A stretch of DNA of 64,000 nt from Pseudomonas sp. ANT_H12B (GCF_008369325.1 NZ_VOBI01000010.1:186001-250000); one strand, 5' to 3'. Shown: positions 42,830 through 51,113, counted from the stretch's first letter. Made by a program: numbers and translations. The notes: generated from the sequence alone by a model not told the origin.

Positions 42830-45800
42830 TTACCGTGAGCCTGTCGAAGCGCGTTCGTTTTCTTCACTGTTAATGTCGGAAACCACTGTCTCTGTCTCAT
42901 AGTCGACGTTAACCTTGGGGTAACCATAGACCTCCCGGCGGCCAACGTGGATGCTTTTAGCGCCCCCTCCACAACTAGCAGGCACAATCCCCATGCCAGC
43001 TAAGGTGTCAAGTAGATCAAGCAGAACCTCTTCCTTACGCAGAGTGTAGGCCGAAGCGAAGCAGCGCCAGAAGCGCCAGCCTGCTCGCTCTAGGATGCGC
43101 TGACGCCGCATGTCGGCATCCCATACATCAGGGCCATGGTAGCGATCACCATCGCACTCAATGGCCAAGCGACTATCGTTGTCGCCTTCAACTACCATAT
43201 CAAGCCGGAAGGCGCCCACTGGCACCTGAGGGATGACCCGGTATCCTCGATTGGTTAGGTCGTCATATACATCGCGCTCGAAGCCTGACTCACAGAGCTC
43301 TCGGAGATCGGAGACTTCCACTGGGTCCACCGCAAACGGCGACTCAAAATGCTGAAATAGACCTCGACGAAGCTCATCGGCATGACTAAGTTCGGAAAGA
43401 TCCAAGCTTCGCACAAGATACATACGATCACGCGCACGAGACGCTGCTACGTTGAATCGCTGCTTCATTGAGTCACGCGTTTGGGCATGAGCATCGCCAG
43501 CTGAGACCACCATGGAAAGAAACATGATGTCCCGCTCTTTACCTTGGAAAGTCCGGGCATCCCCACAGTTGATATGGTATTTCGCGATTATCTCTTCCCC
43601 TAGCTCCTTGGTGAGCATTTGCATAATTTTCTGCGCTTGCTCCGCGCCCAGCAGCGAAACGACACCGATAGACCTACCGTTCAGTGCTGGTGTATTCACT
43701 ATCTGGCGAATTTCCTCAACAATTACATTTGCTTCAGAAAGATTTATCTTGCCCTTTTTTACACCATCCATGACTTTCAGATCTATCAGGGGCGGGTCCA
43801 GTCGCTCTGTCATCAACGGCAAACGTAGGGGCTTGAGTTCATCGCGATAGAACTCACGCTTGGAGTATTCGATGATAGGCGCAACACACCGGAAGTGCTC
43901 ACGCAGCATGGTGGTGCTCTTGGCGAAAACAACCCGAAACAAATCGTAAAGAGAGCGCTCCGGCGACATCAAAGGTCGGTACAACTCCACTTGGTTGCCG
44001 AGGAAACGGTTCATCATCCCCTGCAACCGATCTTCCTCCATACCGATCCCTTCCGGCGATACCTGCTTGTCATCACCGACAATCAATACTTTTTTCGCGC
44101 GCAGAAGCGCCGGTAACGCACTTAGGTCGGATTGAGAGGCCTCGTCGATGATCACTAAGTCGAAAGCGCCAAATGTGGCAGGAAGGCTTTCACAAATACG
44201 GTAATGAGGCATGATCCAGCACGGGATAGCAGAGTTCGCCGTTTCCGCCGCAACCCTTGCATCCTTCCGATAGCGGCTAGCTCTGACTCCTGTTCCCTTT
44301 CCAATCTTGCGGATGGCTGACCGATACAGCTCCAAGGCAGCTCGCACTCCATGAGTTGCGTTTTCCGATAGGCGCAGCCAAGTTCGTTTCACCACGGCGT
44401 CCTGGTACAACTTTGCCAAGTCGCGCTCCAGCTCTCTACGCTGTTTGAATAGGCGCTTTAACTCTTTGCGTCCATCGATCTTTTCGAGGTGACAGGCTAG
44501 CCGTCGCAGGCGCCATATATCGAGGCAGTTTCCCGGCAGAATCAAATCCACTGGCCCCTCACTGACTTCACTCCGGAGCTGGCTAGCCCAGAGCGCAGCA
44601 CCAGAAGCCTCAATGGTATCTGTGATCTCAGATATTGTACGTAGCGCTGTTCCCTGCTCTAGCACTCGCCGCAACTCCTCCATGAGCTCCGACCAATGGG
44701 CTTGAACAGTCGTCGTTTGTACCTCAAGACTGCCGAGGGTATCGCTCAAGAAGTTATAAAAGCGAGCTGTAATGTCGCCCTCACAACCAGCTAACGCTTT
44801 CTGGAACGATTCTTTGATGGCCCATGCTTCAGCCAACCGATTTCTAGTCAGGTGATGGGCGAGAAAGTTTTCAGCCTCGACCAATACGCTTTTTTCGGCG
44901 CGTAATTGCGCAGAGCGTGACCAGTCGGGAATCAGCTTAGCCAGACCTAGCTCAATTTCATTGGTCGCGGCATCTGACTGACAAATGAGGTCGAAGAGCT
45001 CCAGCGCCTTAGTGGCTGACAGAAGTTCATCTGCGCCCGTCTCGAATCTCGGCAGGGGCAACTCAGCAGCGAGAGCATTCCAGCGCATGAGCAGGGCACG
45101 GGAGCGTTGCTGGTAGCGGATGAAGCGGTAGATGTGGCCCCAGTCCTCGACAGTTTCCGCCTTGGAACCAAGTATTTGTATGTTATCGAGTTGTTGCTTT
45201 TGCGCAGACTTGCCCAGCAGCCCGGTGAGGCCAAACGGCCGCCGTCCTGATGAGAGGTTTTCAACGGCTTTCACCATTTCATCGTTGTTTTCTGACTCGA
45301 ATGTCAGTTGCACAGGTCGTGCAATGAAGTTCTTTCGCTCGGTGATCGCGTCTTCGATTTCTTCTTTAAGTGCGAGAAAAAAATTGAAAATATCTTCATG
45401 GCCGGCGCTTTGCAGATGGGCTTCCATCTCTGCTAGCCATGGTTGTTCCATAGCGTCCAGTCGGGTACGAGTTTTTAGCTGTGCGGTGACACTGTCGTAT
45501 AACGCAGAGGCCTCTTCGATAATATCGATACTCTGGTCTCGCAGGCGCGGGACGTCGCCTCTGCTTTCTTTCTTCTGCAGTTCCAACTCATGCGCCAGGT
45601 CCAGATGTACTTGAATCAGCTTCTTGGCATCTGGAAAGTCGTTCAGTTGAGGGACTTTTTTGCCAAGGTAAACCAGCAAGTCTCTAACTTGCATACGAGC
45701 TTCACGCAAGGCGATGATGTCTTGAGTATCGAACTGCGGCCGATGGCAGCTATCTGCGCTGAGTTCGTCGGGGAACCAAGCGATTTCTTCCTGTTTGGCG

Positions 45801-47473
45801 GAAACGATCGTTGCAGCAGCAGTCGGGCTGATGGACTCATCGTCGATACTGATGTTCGATAGATTGCGATCCGCCCACGCGTTGACCTCGCGATCTAATG
45901 ACGAAATCTGAGCATGGAGCGTGTCAATTTCCCCATCAATTTGCTCAATCTCCCGCTTGTAGGCCGCCCGGTCAATTCGTTGAACTTCTGCAGCAATTTT
46001 TTCGATGGAAAACTCAAACTGTTTCATTCCGTCGGCTTCGCTGCTCAGCAAGCTGATGGCCAGCGGGCGGATATCCTCGGGCAGCTTTTCTCGCAAGACT
46101 GCGAGGGCAGGATCCTTCATTGATGTGACCAAAACCCGCTTCCCATTGGCGAGGTAATGGCTAATCACGTTGGCAATGGTATGAGTCTTTCCTGTACCAG
46201 GCGGCCCTTGCACAACCACTCCGTCACTTACTTCAAGCAGCTGGATGATTTGCACCTGCTCATCGTTATACGGTTTTGGAAAGTAGAGTTCCTTTTGAGT
46301 TGCCGGATTCGCCTCTGAGCCATGAGACCCAAGTACATAGGAAAGCCCGCGAAAAGGTGGCAGAACTAAATCTTCGACTGTATTAGACGGGGCTGTGAAG
46401 ATGGCCTGAAGCGCTGGTGGGAGTACAGCATTGGCTTCGATGATTTCTTCGAAGCGTTCTAGGTCTTGCAAAAATAGATTTGTGTCACGCGGTCGAGCAA
46501 ACAGGACCCAGGTGTCAGTCAGTGCGAGATGTTTGCCCGGCTTTGGAACTGAGCGATCGTCAATGGAAGCGATCGCCGGTACATACTGGCCTTGCATGTC
46601 CAGCAGCGACGAAGCCATGCGAATGACTGGATCAAACGTTGAAGGCATGAAAGGGTTAAGGCTTACGTCGCTTTTCTTGAAAAAATCCTTGGTTTGCGTC
46701 GTTAGTGGGCCAACTCCTGCGATCTCGGCAGCCACATAGGCGTCTACTTCTAAGCGCGGGTCGGTTTGGCGGGGCCGGACCTCGATGGCCATCGTCTTTT
46801 CGTTGATTTCGATCTCAACCAGCTGGGTGAGTAGCGGATACTCGATCTTGCCCACGCTTGGATGGTCCCAGGTAGCGACGCCTATCCCCCATACAACCTC
46901 CAATTGAGCATCACCGAGATTGCCCTGCATCTGCTGAATCAGCAGGAAAAAATCGGAGTACTGCGCAATGCTTTTACGACGTTTTTTTTCTTCTGCTGCC
47001 CAAGGGGACCAGGTACCCAAGAGGTACGCTATGAGGTGCGCCCTCAGCTCGACGGCATCAGGATAATGCTCTAACGCAATTGACCCCGAAACGTCCTCAC
47101 CTTGAGAAATCGCCCACATCTGAGTCTCCCCTTCAGGGGGAAGGGCATTAATTTTCGCCAACTCATCCATGGAAATACTTGGCTTCAAGGCCGGTTCGAT
47201 GTCTGGTGTCCCCTTCAAATCGATCCAGACGCCAAGTAGCTCATTCTCCGGTAGGGGCGGCGCTGTCTCATGCAGTCGGTCGAGCCGTAACCAAATATGG
47301 TCCTCATCCTGCGACTCCACATTGAGGTGCACGCCTGGCAGAGCTAAGAGCTTGGCTTCCGATACGCTGAAGTTGTTGTGCTGGTTCACCGCTATAGCAG
47401 GCTTTTTCTGCATAAGGGTGGTCTGTTTCGCAAACTCAATGAGACTGGCAAGCCGTTCGTGTTCGATGTCCAT
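42830..47473 (-). CDS. SF1 helicase-nuclease, putative anti-phage defence protein
   Basis: A 1547-aa protein. Residues about 1-400 are an unassigned N-terminal region (a stretch like LEVVWGIGVATWDHPSVG). An Upf1/Dna2-like SF1 helicase follows with Walker A VVQGPPGTGKTHTIANV at about 425. An insertion of about 600 residues, partly coiled, comes before Walker B LVIIDEASQSDLSALPALL at about 1108, GDDKQVSPEG, and late motifs ARTFQGKERDIMFLS and RFNVAASRARDRMYLV. The C-terminus (about 1385-1510) is a Vsr/DUF559-like PD-(D/E)xK domain: LDMVVEGDN, LAIECDGDRYHG. This layout recalls single-gene defence proteins such as Hhe. Defence is inferred from domains and the mobile context. Confidence 0.85.
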   Translation of the reverse strand: MDIEHERLASLIEFAKQTTLMQKKPAIAVNQHNNFSVSEAKLLALPGVHLNVESQDEDHIWLRLDRLHETAPPLPENELLGVWIDLKGTPDIEPALKPSISMDELAKINALPPEGETQMWAISQGEDVSGSIALEHYPDAVELRAHLIAYLLGTWSPWAAEEKKRRKSIAQYSDFFLLIQQMQGNLGDAQLEVVWGIGVATWDHPSVGKIEYPLLTQLVEIEINEKTMAIEVRPRQTDPRLEVDAYVAAEIAGVGPLTTQTKDFFKKSDVSLNPFMPSTFDPVIRMASSLLDMQGQYVPAIASIDDRSVPKPGKHLALTDTWVLFARPRDTNLFLQDLERFEEIIEANAVLPPALQAIFTAPSNTVEDLVLPPFRGLSYVLGSHGSEANPATQKELYFPKPYNDEQVQIIQLLEVSDGVVVQGPPGTGKTHTIANVISHYLANGKRVLVTSMKDPALAVLREKLPEDIRPLAISLLSSEADGMKQFEFSIEKIAAEVQRIDRAAYKREIEQIDGEIDTLHAQISSLDREVNAWADRNLSNISIDDESISPTAAATIVSAKQEEIAWFPDELSADSCHRPQFDTQDIIALREARMQVRDLLVYLGKKVPQLNDFPDAKKLIQVHLDLAHELELQKKESRGDVPRLRDQSIDIIEEASALYDSVTAQLKTRTRLDAMEQPWLAEMEAHLQSAGHEDIFNFFLALKEEIEDAITERKNFIARPVQLTFESENNDEMVKAVENLSSGRRPFGLTGLLGKSAQKQQLDNIQILGSKAETVEDWGHIYRFIRYQQRSRALLMRWNALAAELPLPRFETGADELLSATKALELFDLICQSDAATNEIELGLAKLIPDWSRSAQLRAEKSVLVEAENFLAHHLTRNRLAEAWAIKESFQKALAGCEGDITARFYNFLSDTLGSLEVQTTTVQAHWSELMEELRRVLEQGTALRTISEITDTIEASGAALWASQLRSEVSEGPVDLILPGNCLDIWRLRRLACHLEKIDGRKELKRLFKQRRELERDLAKLYQDAVVKRTWLRLSENATHGVRAALELYRSAIRKIGKGTGVRASRYRKDARVAAETANSAIPCWIMPHYRICESLPATFGAFDLVIIDEASQSDLSALPALLRAKKVLIVGDDKQVSPEGIGMEEDRLQGMMNRFLGNQVELYRPLMSPERSLYDLFRVVFAKSTTMLREHFRCVAPIIEYSKREFYRDELKPLRLPLMTERLDPPLIDLKVMDGVKKGKINLSEANVIVEEIRQIVNTPALNGRSIGVVSLLGAEQAQKIMQMLTKELGEEIIAKYHINCGDARTFQGKERDIMFLSMVVSAGDAHAQTRDSMKQRFNVAASRARDRMYLVRSLDLSELSHADELRRGLFQHFESPFAVDPVEVSDLRELCESGFERDVYDDLTNRGYRVIPQVPVGAFRLDMVVEGDNDSRLAIECDGDRYHGPDVWDADMRRQRILERAGWRFWRCFASAYTLRKEEVLLDLLDTLAGMGIVPASCGGGAKSIHVGRREVYGYPKVNVDYETETVVSDINSEENERASTGSR

Positions 47474-47510
47474 TCGTTGATAACCGATATGCAGGAATGA
47501 GGATTAGCGT

Positions 47511-47540
47511 GAGCCGGATTGAGCCGGATTGAGCCGGATT
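47511..47540. repeat. Three tandem copies of GAGCCGGATT
   Basis: Three perfect 10-bp units in a row, 38-67 bp upstream of the helicase start codon. The period of one helical turn would place bound proteins on one DNA face. A regulatory array controlling the helicase is inferred; chance expansion is the alternative. Confidence 0.65.
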
Positions 47541-47683
47541 ATGATGGCATTCTAGCTGGAGAGTGGGGGAATCGTGGTTCTCCGCTCCTCAAGAACCTCG
47601 ATTTAGGTTGACTGACTTCCTCAGGGCGTGAAGCGGCCGTTCCGATCAAGAGCGAACGACCGGGCGGATGTACATACTGGGGT

Positions 47684-47711
47684 ATGATAGGAAGCTGCGT
47701 TTATAGTTGAA
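47684..47711 (-). promoter_or_regulatory. Candidate sigma-70 promoter of the helicase gene
   Basis: On the minus strand TTCAAC (47706-47711) and TATCAT (47684-47689) are separated by 16 bp. It would give a leader of about 200 nt that includes the tandem repeats. The match is moderate at -10 and weak at -35. Confidence 0.3.
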
Positions 47712-47753
47712 CATGTAGCCTCAGATTCCATAGGACAGACCCCAAGGAAGGAT

Positions 47754-48182
47754 TCAATGCCATTCGAAATACACGACTGGAGCGATATAGCCGGCGACTT
47801 CGAACGAGGAACCGTTGTAATTGGTATTCACCATGCTTTCTGCGTGGCGGCTATCCGCCTCTGCGAGCTGGAGTTGACGGACCTCGCCTGAGATGTCCAG
47901 CTCTACCTCGACCGTACCCGCGACTTCAATGAATACTCGAGGATTAATGACTTGACCTTTGCCCACGCCGTAGACAGTGTGAAACCGTTCATCGTGCTCA
48001 TCCCTGAGTCCTTCAAAGCAAACGCCCTTCAAGTTATCAACGTTGAGGTATACGGCACACCGTCCAGCATCGCACTGCGCTAGCAAATCGTTTTCTAACA
48101 GCTCGACGCCTGCCTCATCCTTCAACCAAAGTAGCGCCTGCTCCACGCTGAACCACTTCAAACCAATTAGATCTGCCCGCAT
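47754..48182 (-). CDS. Hypothetical protein of the element, 142 aa
   Basis: An acidic, soluble-looking protein. The N-terminal 50 residues (WFSVEQALLWLKDEAGVELL, LLAQCDAGRCAVYL) look like a winged or helix-turn-helix-type start seen in some mobile-element proteins, followed by a beta-rich part. I do not recognise the family. GAGGTGATC precedes the ATG. It lies 46 bp after the integrase on the same strand and could be an excisionase-like accessory protein or a partner of the helicase; neither is supported directly. Confidence 0.6.
   Translation of the reverse strand: MRADLIGLKWFSVEQALLWLKDEAGVELLENDLLAQCDAGRCAVYLNVDNLKGVCFEGLRDEHDERFHTVYGVGKGQVINPRVFIEVAGTVEVELDISGEVRQLQLAEADSRHAESMVNTNYNGSSFEVAGYIAPVVYFEWH
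47757..47891 (+). CDS. Small ORF or gene remnant, 44 aa, antisense to the 142-aa gene
   Basis: ATG at 47757 with an excellent ribosome-binding site (CAAGGAAGGATTC) opens a 44-codon frame, MPFEIHDWSDIAGDFERGTV and on to a stop at 47889. The opening resembles, from memory, the start of larger element proteins (MPFEI..W.DI..DF..G), so it may be the stump of a decayed gene. It overlaps the 3' end of the minus-strand 142-aa gene; both may not be real. Confidence 0.3.
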   Translation: MPFEIHDWSDIAGDFERGTVVIGIHHAFCVAAIRLCELELTDLA

Positions 48183-48228
48183 ATTAGATCACCTCATCGA
48201 ATGCTTCTTTAAGGGAAGCTTACGGTAC

Positions 48229-49446
48229 TTACGCTGAAAGATTCGAGGCCAGTGCAAAATCCACCCACTCTTGCATTAGTGGCCGACGCTTCTCGAGAAA
48301 GTCAGTCCGGGAATAGGCCCCCTCGGTTTGATCACGGTCATCATGTGCAAGCGCCATCTCACAGACCTCACGAGAATGGTCAGTATTTTCCGCAGCCCAA
48401 TCCCGGAATGTTGATCGAAACCCGTGACGGGTGATGTCAGCGTGCTTCATCCCATGCAGAAGTGTACGCACGGCATTTGCATGCATAACCCCGCTCTTTC
48501 CTCGCCCAGGAAAAAGAAATGAGCTCCCCTCAATGCGCGGGATCTTGGCGAGCATCCCTATGACCTGCTCGGAGAGTGGGATTGCAAAGGCCTTCCGCGC
48601 CTTCATGCGTTCAGCCGATAGCACCCAGATTTTAGAAGCAAAATCGAATTCCTCCCAACATGCAAACCGGGCCATGTGAGCCCGAGCACCAGTCAAGATC
48701 AATAACTGAGCAGCAAACGATGGGAGAGTGTCATCCTTTTGAAGATTCGCCATCAACACAGGCAACTCAGACCACTTCATAGCTGCAAAATGCTGGCGCT
48801 GTCGGGCAGCTTTCTTTGCATCTCTGGAGAGGAGATGCTCCAAGTTCCCCCGCCAACGCGCTGGATTTTCGCCCCCTCGTAAGCCTCGTGCTTTCGCAGC
48901 ATCGAGCACCTGCTCGATTTGCCCCCTAACCTCGTCAGCCGTGCGAGTTTTCTCCCCCCATATAGGGTTCAAAATCTTTTGCACATGACCCACCTCGACC
49001 GCCTCAGCAGGAAGGTCACCGATCAATGGAAACGCATACTTCTCCATTTTTCGCACCCAACCCTTTCGCCACTTCTCGGAATGCTTTCCGCTATGCGCTT
49101 GGTGATACTCAAGGGCAAGGCTTTTGAACGAGTGACGTTTGGCCTCAGCAGCCCGCTCTACCGCTCTGTGAGCTTCGCGTGCGACCTCTCGCTCCGATAG
49201 TGGGTCTGCGCCCGTATTCAATACCCGGCGAGCCTCCAGAGCATTTGCACGAGCATCGGGCAGGCTGATGTCTGGATAAGACCCAAGCCCCATATCACGT
49301 GACTTGCCGTTCCACTTGTAGCGAAAAATCCAGCTTCCCTTGCCATCAACGTTGTACTTGAAATACAGGTTTCCGCCGTCACCGGCGTAGCCTCGTTTAC
49401 CGGACTTCAACAACCCGGCGATTCCCTTAACTGTCAGCTTGACCAT
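48229..49446 (-). CDS. int: Tyrosine-type site-specific integrase
   Basis: A 405-aa P4-type integrase. The N-terminal DUF4102-like arm-binding domain (about 1-90) has GYAGDGGNLYFKYNVDGKGS and RDMGLGSYPDISLPDAR. The catalytic domain has box-I Arg in LLILTGARAHMARF, HGFRSTFRDWAAE (HxxR), LAHDDRDQ and the nucleophile Tyr in EGAYSRTDFLEKRR. Box I normally reads TGxRxGEx, so AHMAR is slightly off consensus but the Arg stands. The start MVKLTVKGIAGLL at 49446 is chosen; a 29-residue extension overlaps candidate arm sites. It lies at the right end of the element, reading inward. Confidence 0.93.
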   Translation of the reverse strand: MVKLTVKGIAGLLKSGKRGYAGDGGNLYFKYNVDGKGSWIFRYKWNGKSRDMGLGSYPDISLPDARANALEARRVLNTGADPLSEREVAREAHRAVERAAEAKRHSFKSLALEYHQAHSGKHSEKWRKGWVRKMEKYAFPLIGDLPAEAVEVGHVQKILNPIWGEKTRTADEVRGQIEQVLDAAKARGLRGGENPARWRGNLEHLLSRDAKKAARQRQHFAAMKWSELPVLMANLQKDDTLPSFAAQLLILTGARAHMARFACWEEFDFASKIWVLSAERMKARKAFAIPLSEQVIGMLAKIPRIEGSSFLFPGRGKSGVMHANAVRTLLHGMKHADITRHGFRSTFRDWAAENTDHSREVCEMALAHDDRDQTEGAYSRTDFLEKRRPLMQEWVDFALASNLSA

Positions 49447-49462
49447 ATACCCACCAGAAACC

Positions 49463-49487
49463 CAGCCCATACTCAGGCCCATACCCG
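49463..49487 (+). repeat. Candidate integrase arm site, right end
   Basis: CAGCCCATACTCAGGCCCAT followed by ACCCG pairs with the left-end copy at 42511-42535. It lies 17 bp before the integrase start codon, so integrase binding here could also repress its own gene. Confidence 0.4.
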
Positions 49488-49606
49488 GAACGGTAGATGA
49501 TGTTGGCGGGCACTGGCAAGCAATGGACATCAAAAAGCAATAAAGCCTTTATTTACGGGCCACTGACGCTGTGCTTCCAGATGAGCGCGGACTTTGATGG
49601 ACGCTA

Positions 49607-49639
49607 GAAAAGCCGCCCACAAGCCGGCTTTTTAATGCC
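49607..49639 (+). other. Right attachment-site candidate (attR)
   Basis: GAAAAGCCGCCCACAAGCCG and the following GCTTTTTAATGCC repeat the left att hairpin with three substitutions, about 160 bp outside the integrase start. One substitution breaks a base pair of the hairpin stem. Confidence 0.6.
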
Positions 49640-49709
49640 TGGAAGAAAGCATACCCATCGTCTGAAAACTTTGAATGAGGGGTTGTCGAGTAAAGGAACA
49701 ATTACTACC

Positions 49710-49729
49710 GTAACGACAAACGTCATTAC
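49710..49729 (+). promoter_or_regulatory. Dyad operator candidate upstream of relB
   Basis: GTAACGAC-AAAC-GTCATTAC is an inverted repeat matching in 7 of 8 positions, 12 bp before the relB ATG. Ribbon-helix-helix antitoxins bind such dyads to repress their own operon. Confidence 0.5.
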
Positions 49730-49741
49730 AGGTTTTTCACC

Positions 49742-49981
49742 ATGGCTTCTATCAACATTCGCATCGACGATGAACTGAAGCAGCGTTCGTTTGCTGAGCT
49801 GGAAAAACTCGGAGTAACGCCTTCCGAGCTTCTACGCCAAACTCTTCAATACGTCGCCGAGCGCGGCAAGTTGCCTTTCAAAGCCACATTACTCAGCGAA
49901 GAGGATGAAGCTCTCATCGCCGTGGTCACTGAACGTCTTGCCGCCCCCCAGCGAGTCAAGGTAAGCCTGGATGACCTATAG
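49742..49981 (+). CDS. relB: RelB/DinJ family antitoxin
   Basis: A 79-aa ribbon-helix-helix antitoxin. The N-terminus SINIRIDDELKQRSFAELEKLG and PSELLRQTLQYVAERGKLPF fit the DinJ/RelB DNA-binding fold. The C-terminal tail (VTERLAAPQRVKVSLDDL) would wrap the toxin. Its end overlaps the relE start by 11 bp. The toxin frame is broken, so the antitoxin may now be an orphan. Confidence 0.85.
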   Translation: MASINIRIDDELKQRSFAELEKLGVTPSELLRQTLQYVAERGKLPFKATLLSEEDEALIAVVTERLAAPQRVKVSLDDL

Positions 49982-50287
49982 CCTCGAATTTGATCGGCGC
50001 GCGTTGAAAGAGTGGAACAAACTGGGCGACACCTTGCGCCAGCAGTTCAAGAAAAACTCGTTGAAGTCCTGATAAATCCCCGTGTAGAAGCCAACCGGCT
50101 TCGCCATCTGCCAGATTGCTACAAGTTAAAGCTCCGCAGCGGTGGCTACCGTCTGATCTATCAGGTTCTGGATCAAGAGGTCGTGGTGTTCGTGGTTGCA
50201 ATTGGAAAGCGCGAGCGTGAAGCCGCTTACCAAGAGCATCGACAGACCAACCGTTCACTTCGAAGCCCCGCCTCGTCAGGGCCTTGA
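49971..50287 (+). pseudogene. relE: Frameshifted RelE family toxin
   Basis: Reading starts MTYSLEFDRRALKEWNKLGD in one frame, then runs into a stop 13 codons after the Asp. The rest, LVEVLINPRVEANRLRHLPD and YRLIYQVLDQEVVVFVVAIG, continues in the -1 frame from about 50057. One missing A in the run at 50052-50056 explains it: inserting a base would give ...QQFKKKLVEV. The C-terminus also runs past the usual end (GKREREAAYQ) into the Fic fragment. It is probably an inactive toxin; a sequencing error or low-level slippage is the alternative. Confidence 0.8.
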
Positions 50288-50792
50288 GCGACAGCTCGAC
50301 ACCTTCCTCACCTGGTTTACCGCCAGCCGAAATCAGGCGGGACTTGATCCATTGCTGCGGGCTGGCATCGCGCACTTCTGGTTTGTGACACTGCGCCCTT
50401 TCGACGATGGCAACGGTCGCCTGACGCGAACGATTACCGATCTGGCATTGGCTCAGGGTGAAGACCAAGCCATCCGCTTCTATGCCATGTCCGCGAGCAT
50501 TCTCGAAGATCGGTCCGGCTATTATCGAGTGCTCGAAACCTGCCAGAAAGCCACACTGGATATCACCGAGTGGCTGGAATGGTTTCTGCAACCCCTGCTG
50601 CGCAGCTTGCAACAGGCCATGGCACGGATTGAGTCGGTACTTGGCAAGGCGCGTTTCTGGCAGGAGCATCGGGAATCAGAGCTTTCAACCGAGCAAACCA
50701 AGGTGCTGAACCGCTTGCTCGATGGCGGGGAGCGAGGTTTCTCGGAGGGCATCAGTGCCGCGCAGTATCAGGCTGTGGCGAAATACAGCGGT
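50253..50792 (+). pseudogene. Fic family protein fragment
   Basis: About 180 codons similar to the middle of a Fic protein: VHFEAPPRQGLERQLDTFLT, GIAHFWFVTLRPFDDGNGRLT and ITDLALAQGEDQAIRFY. The N-terminal third is absent and the C-terminus stops after GISAAQYQAVAKYSG, where a winged-helix domain usually follows. The Fic motif should read HPFxxGNGR, but the catalytic His is Arg here. The open frame runs to 50849, but both ends look like deletion joints. Loss of AMPylation activity is expected. Confidence 0.8.
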
Positions 50793-50870
50793 GAGTCCCC
50801 CGCTCATTTGCCCATAACCCCCATGTCTGCTAGTGTCGCGCCGGTTTAACGTCAACCGGAAATAGCCGCC

Positions 50871-51113
50871 ATGGCCCGCAAAAAAGCTGCACTGGATTTC
50901 GAACAATCTCTCGCTGACCTGCAAACGCTGGTAGAGCGTCTGGAGAACGGCGAACTGTCGCTGGAAGACTCGCTGACGGCTTTCGAGCAGGGCATTGGTC
51001 TGACTCGCGATTGCCAGGCGGCGCTGGCCCAGGCCGAGCAAAAGGTTCAGGTGCTGCTCGAGCGTGACGGCGAGTTGGCCGAGGAACCCTTCGACGCGGA
51101 TCAGCCAGAATGA
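50871..51113 (+). CDS. xseB: Exodeoxyribonuclease VII small subunit
   Basis: An 80-aa subunit with the canonical core FEQSLADLQTLVERLENGEL followed by SLEDSLTAFEQGIGLTRDCQ. It assembles with XseA into a single-strand exonuclease. Its stop overlaps the ispA start (ATGA), and xseB-ispA-dxs is a widely conserved order. It is the first core gene after the accessory region. Confidence 0.97.
   Translation: MARKKAALDFEQSLADLQTLVERLENGELSLEDSLTAFEQGIGLTRDCQAALAQAEQKVQVLLERDGELAEEPFDADQPE

Larger units (their letters stand above)
42435..49639. mobile_element. Integrated element of about 7.2 kb carrying a helicase-nuclease
   Basis: Boundaries are the 33-bp direct repeats at 42435-42467 and 49607-49639. 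Contents, all on the minus strand: tyrosine integrase, a 142-aa protein and a 1547-aa SF1 helicase-nuclease. By eye the DNA is less GC-rich than the flanking core genes and has many rarer Pseudomonas codons. The core order ppa-to-xseB is interrupted here. No replication, capsid or conjugation gene is seen, so this is a minimal integrative cargo island, mobile only through its integrase or with help. Confidence 0.75.

Noticed and set aside
50041..50060. Programmed -1 frameshift site in relE
   Set aside because: The slip string is AAG AAA AAC; re-pairing of the P-site tRNA would be imperfect and no stimulatory hairpin is obvious, so loss by deletion or a sequencing error is more likely.
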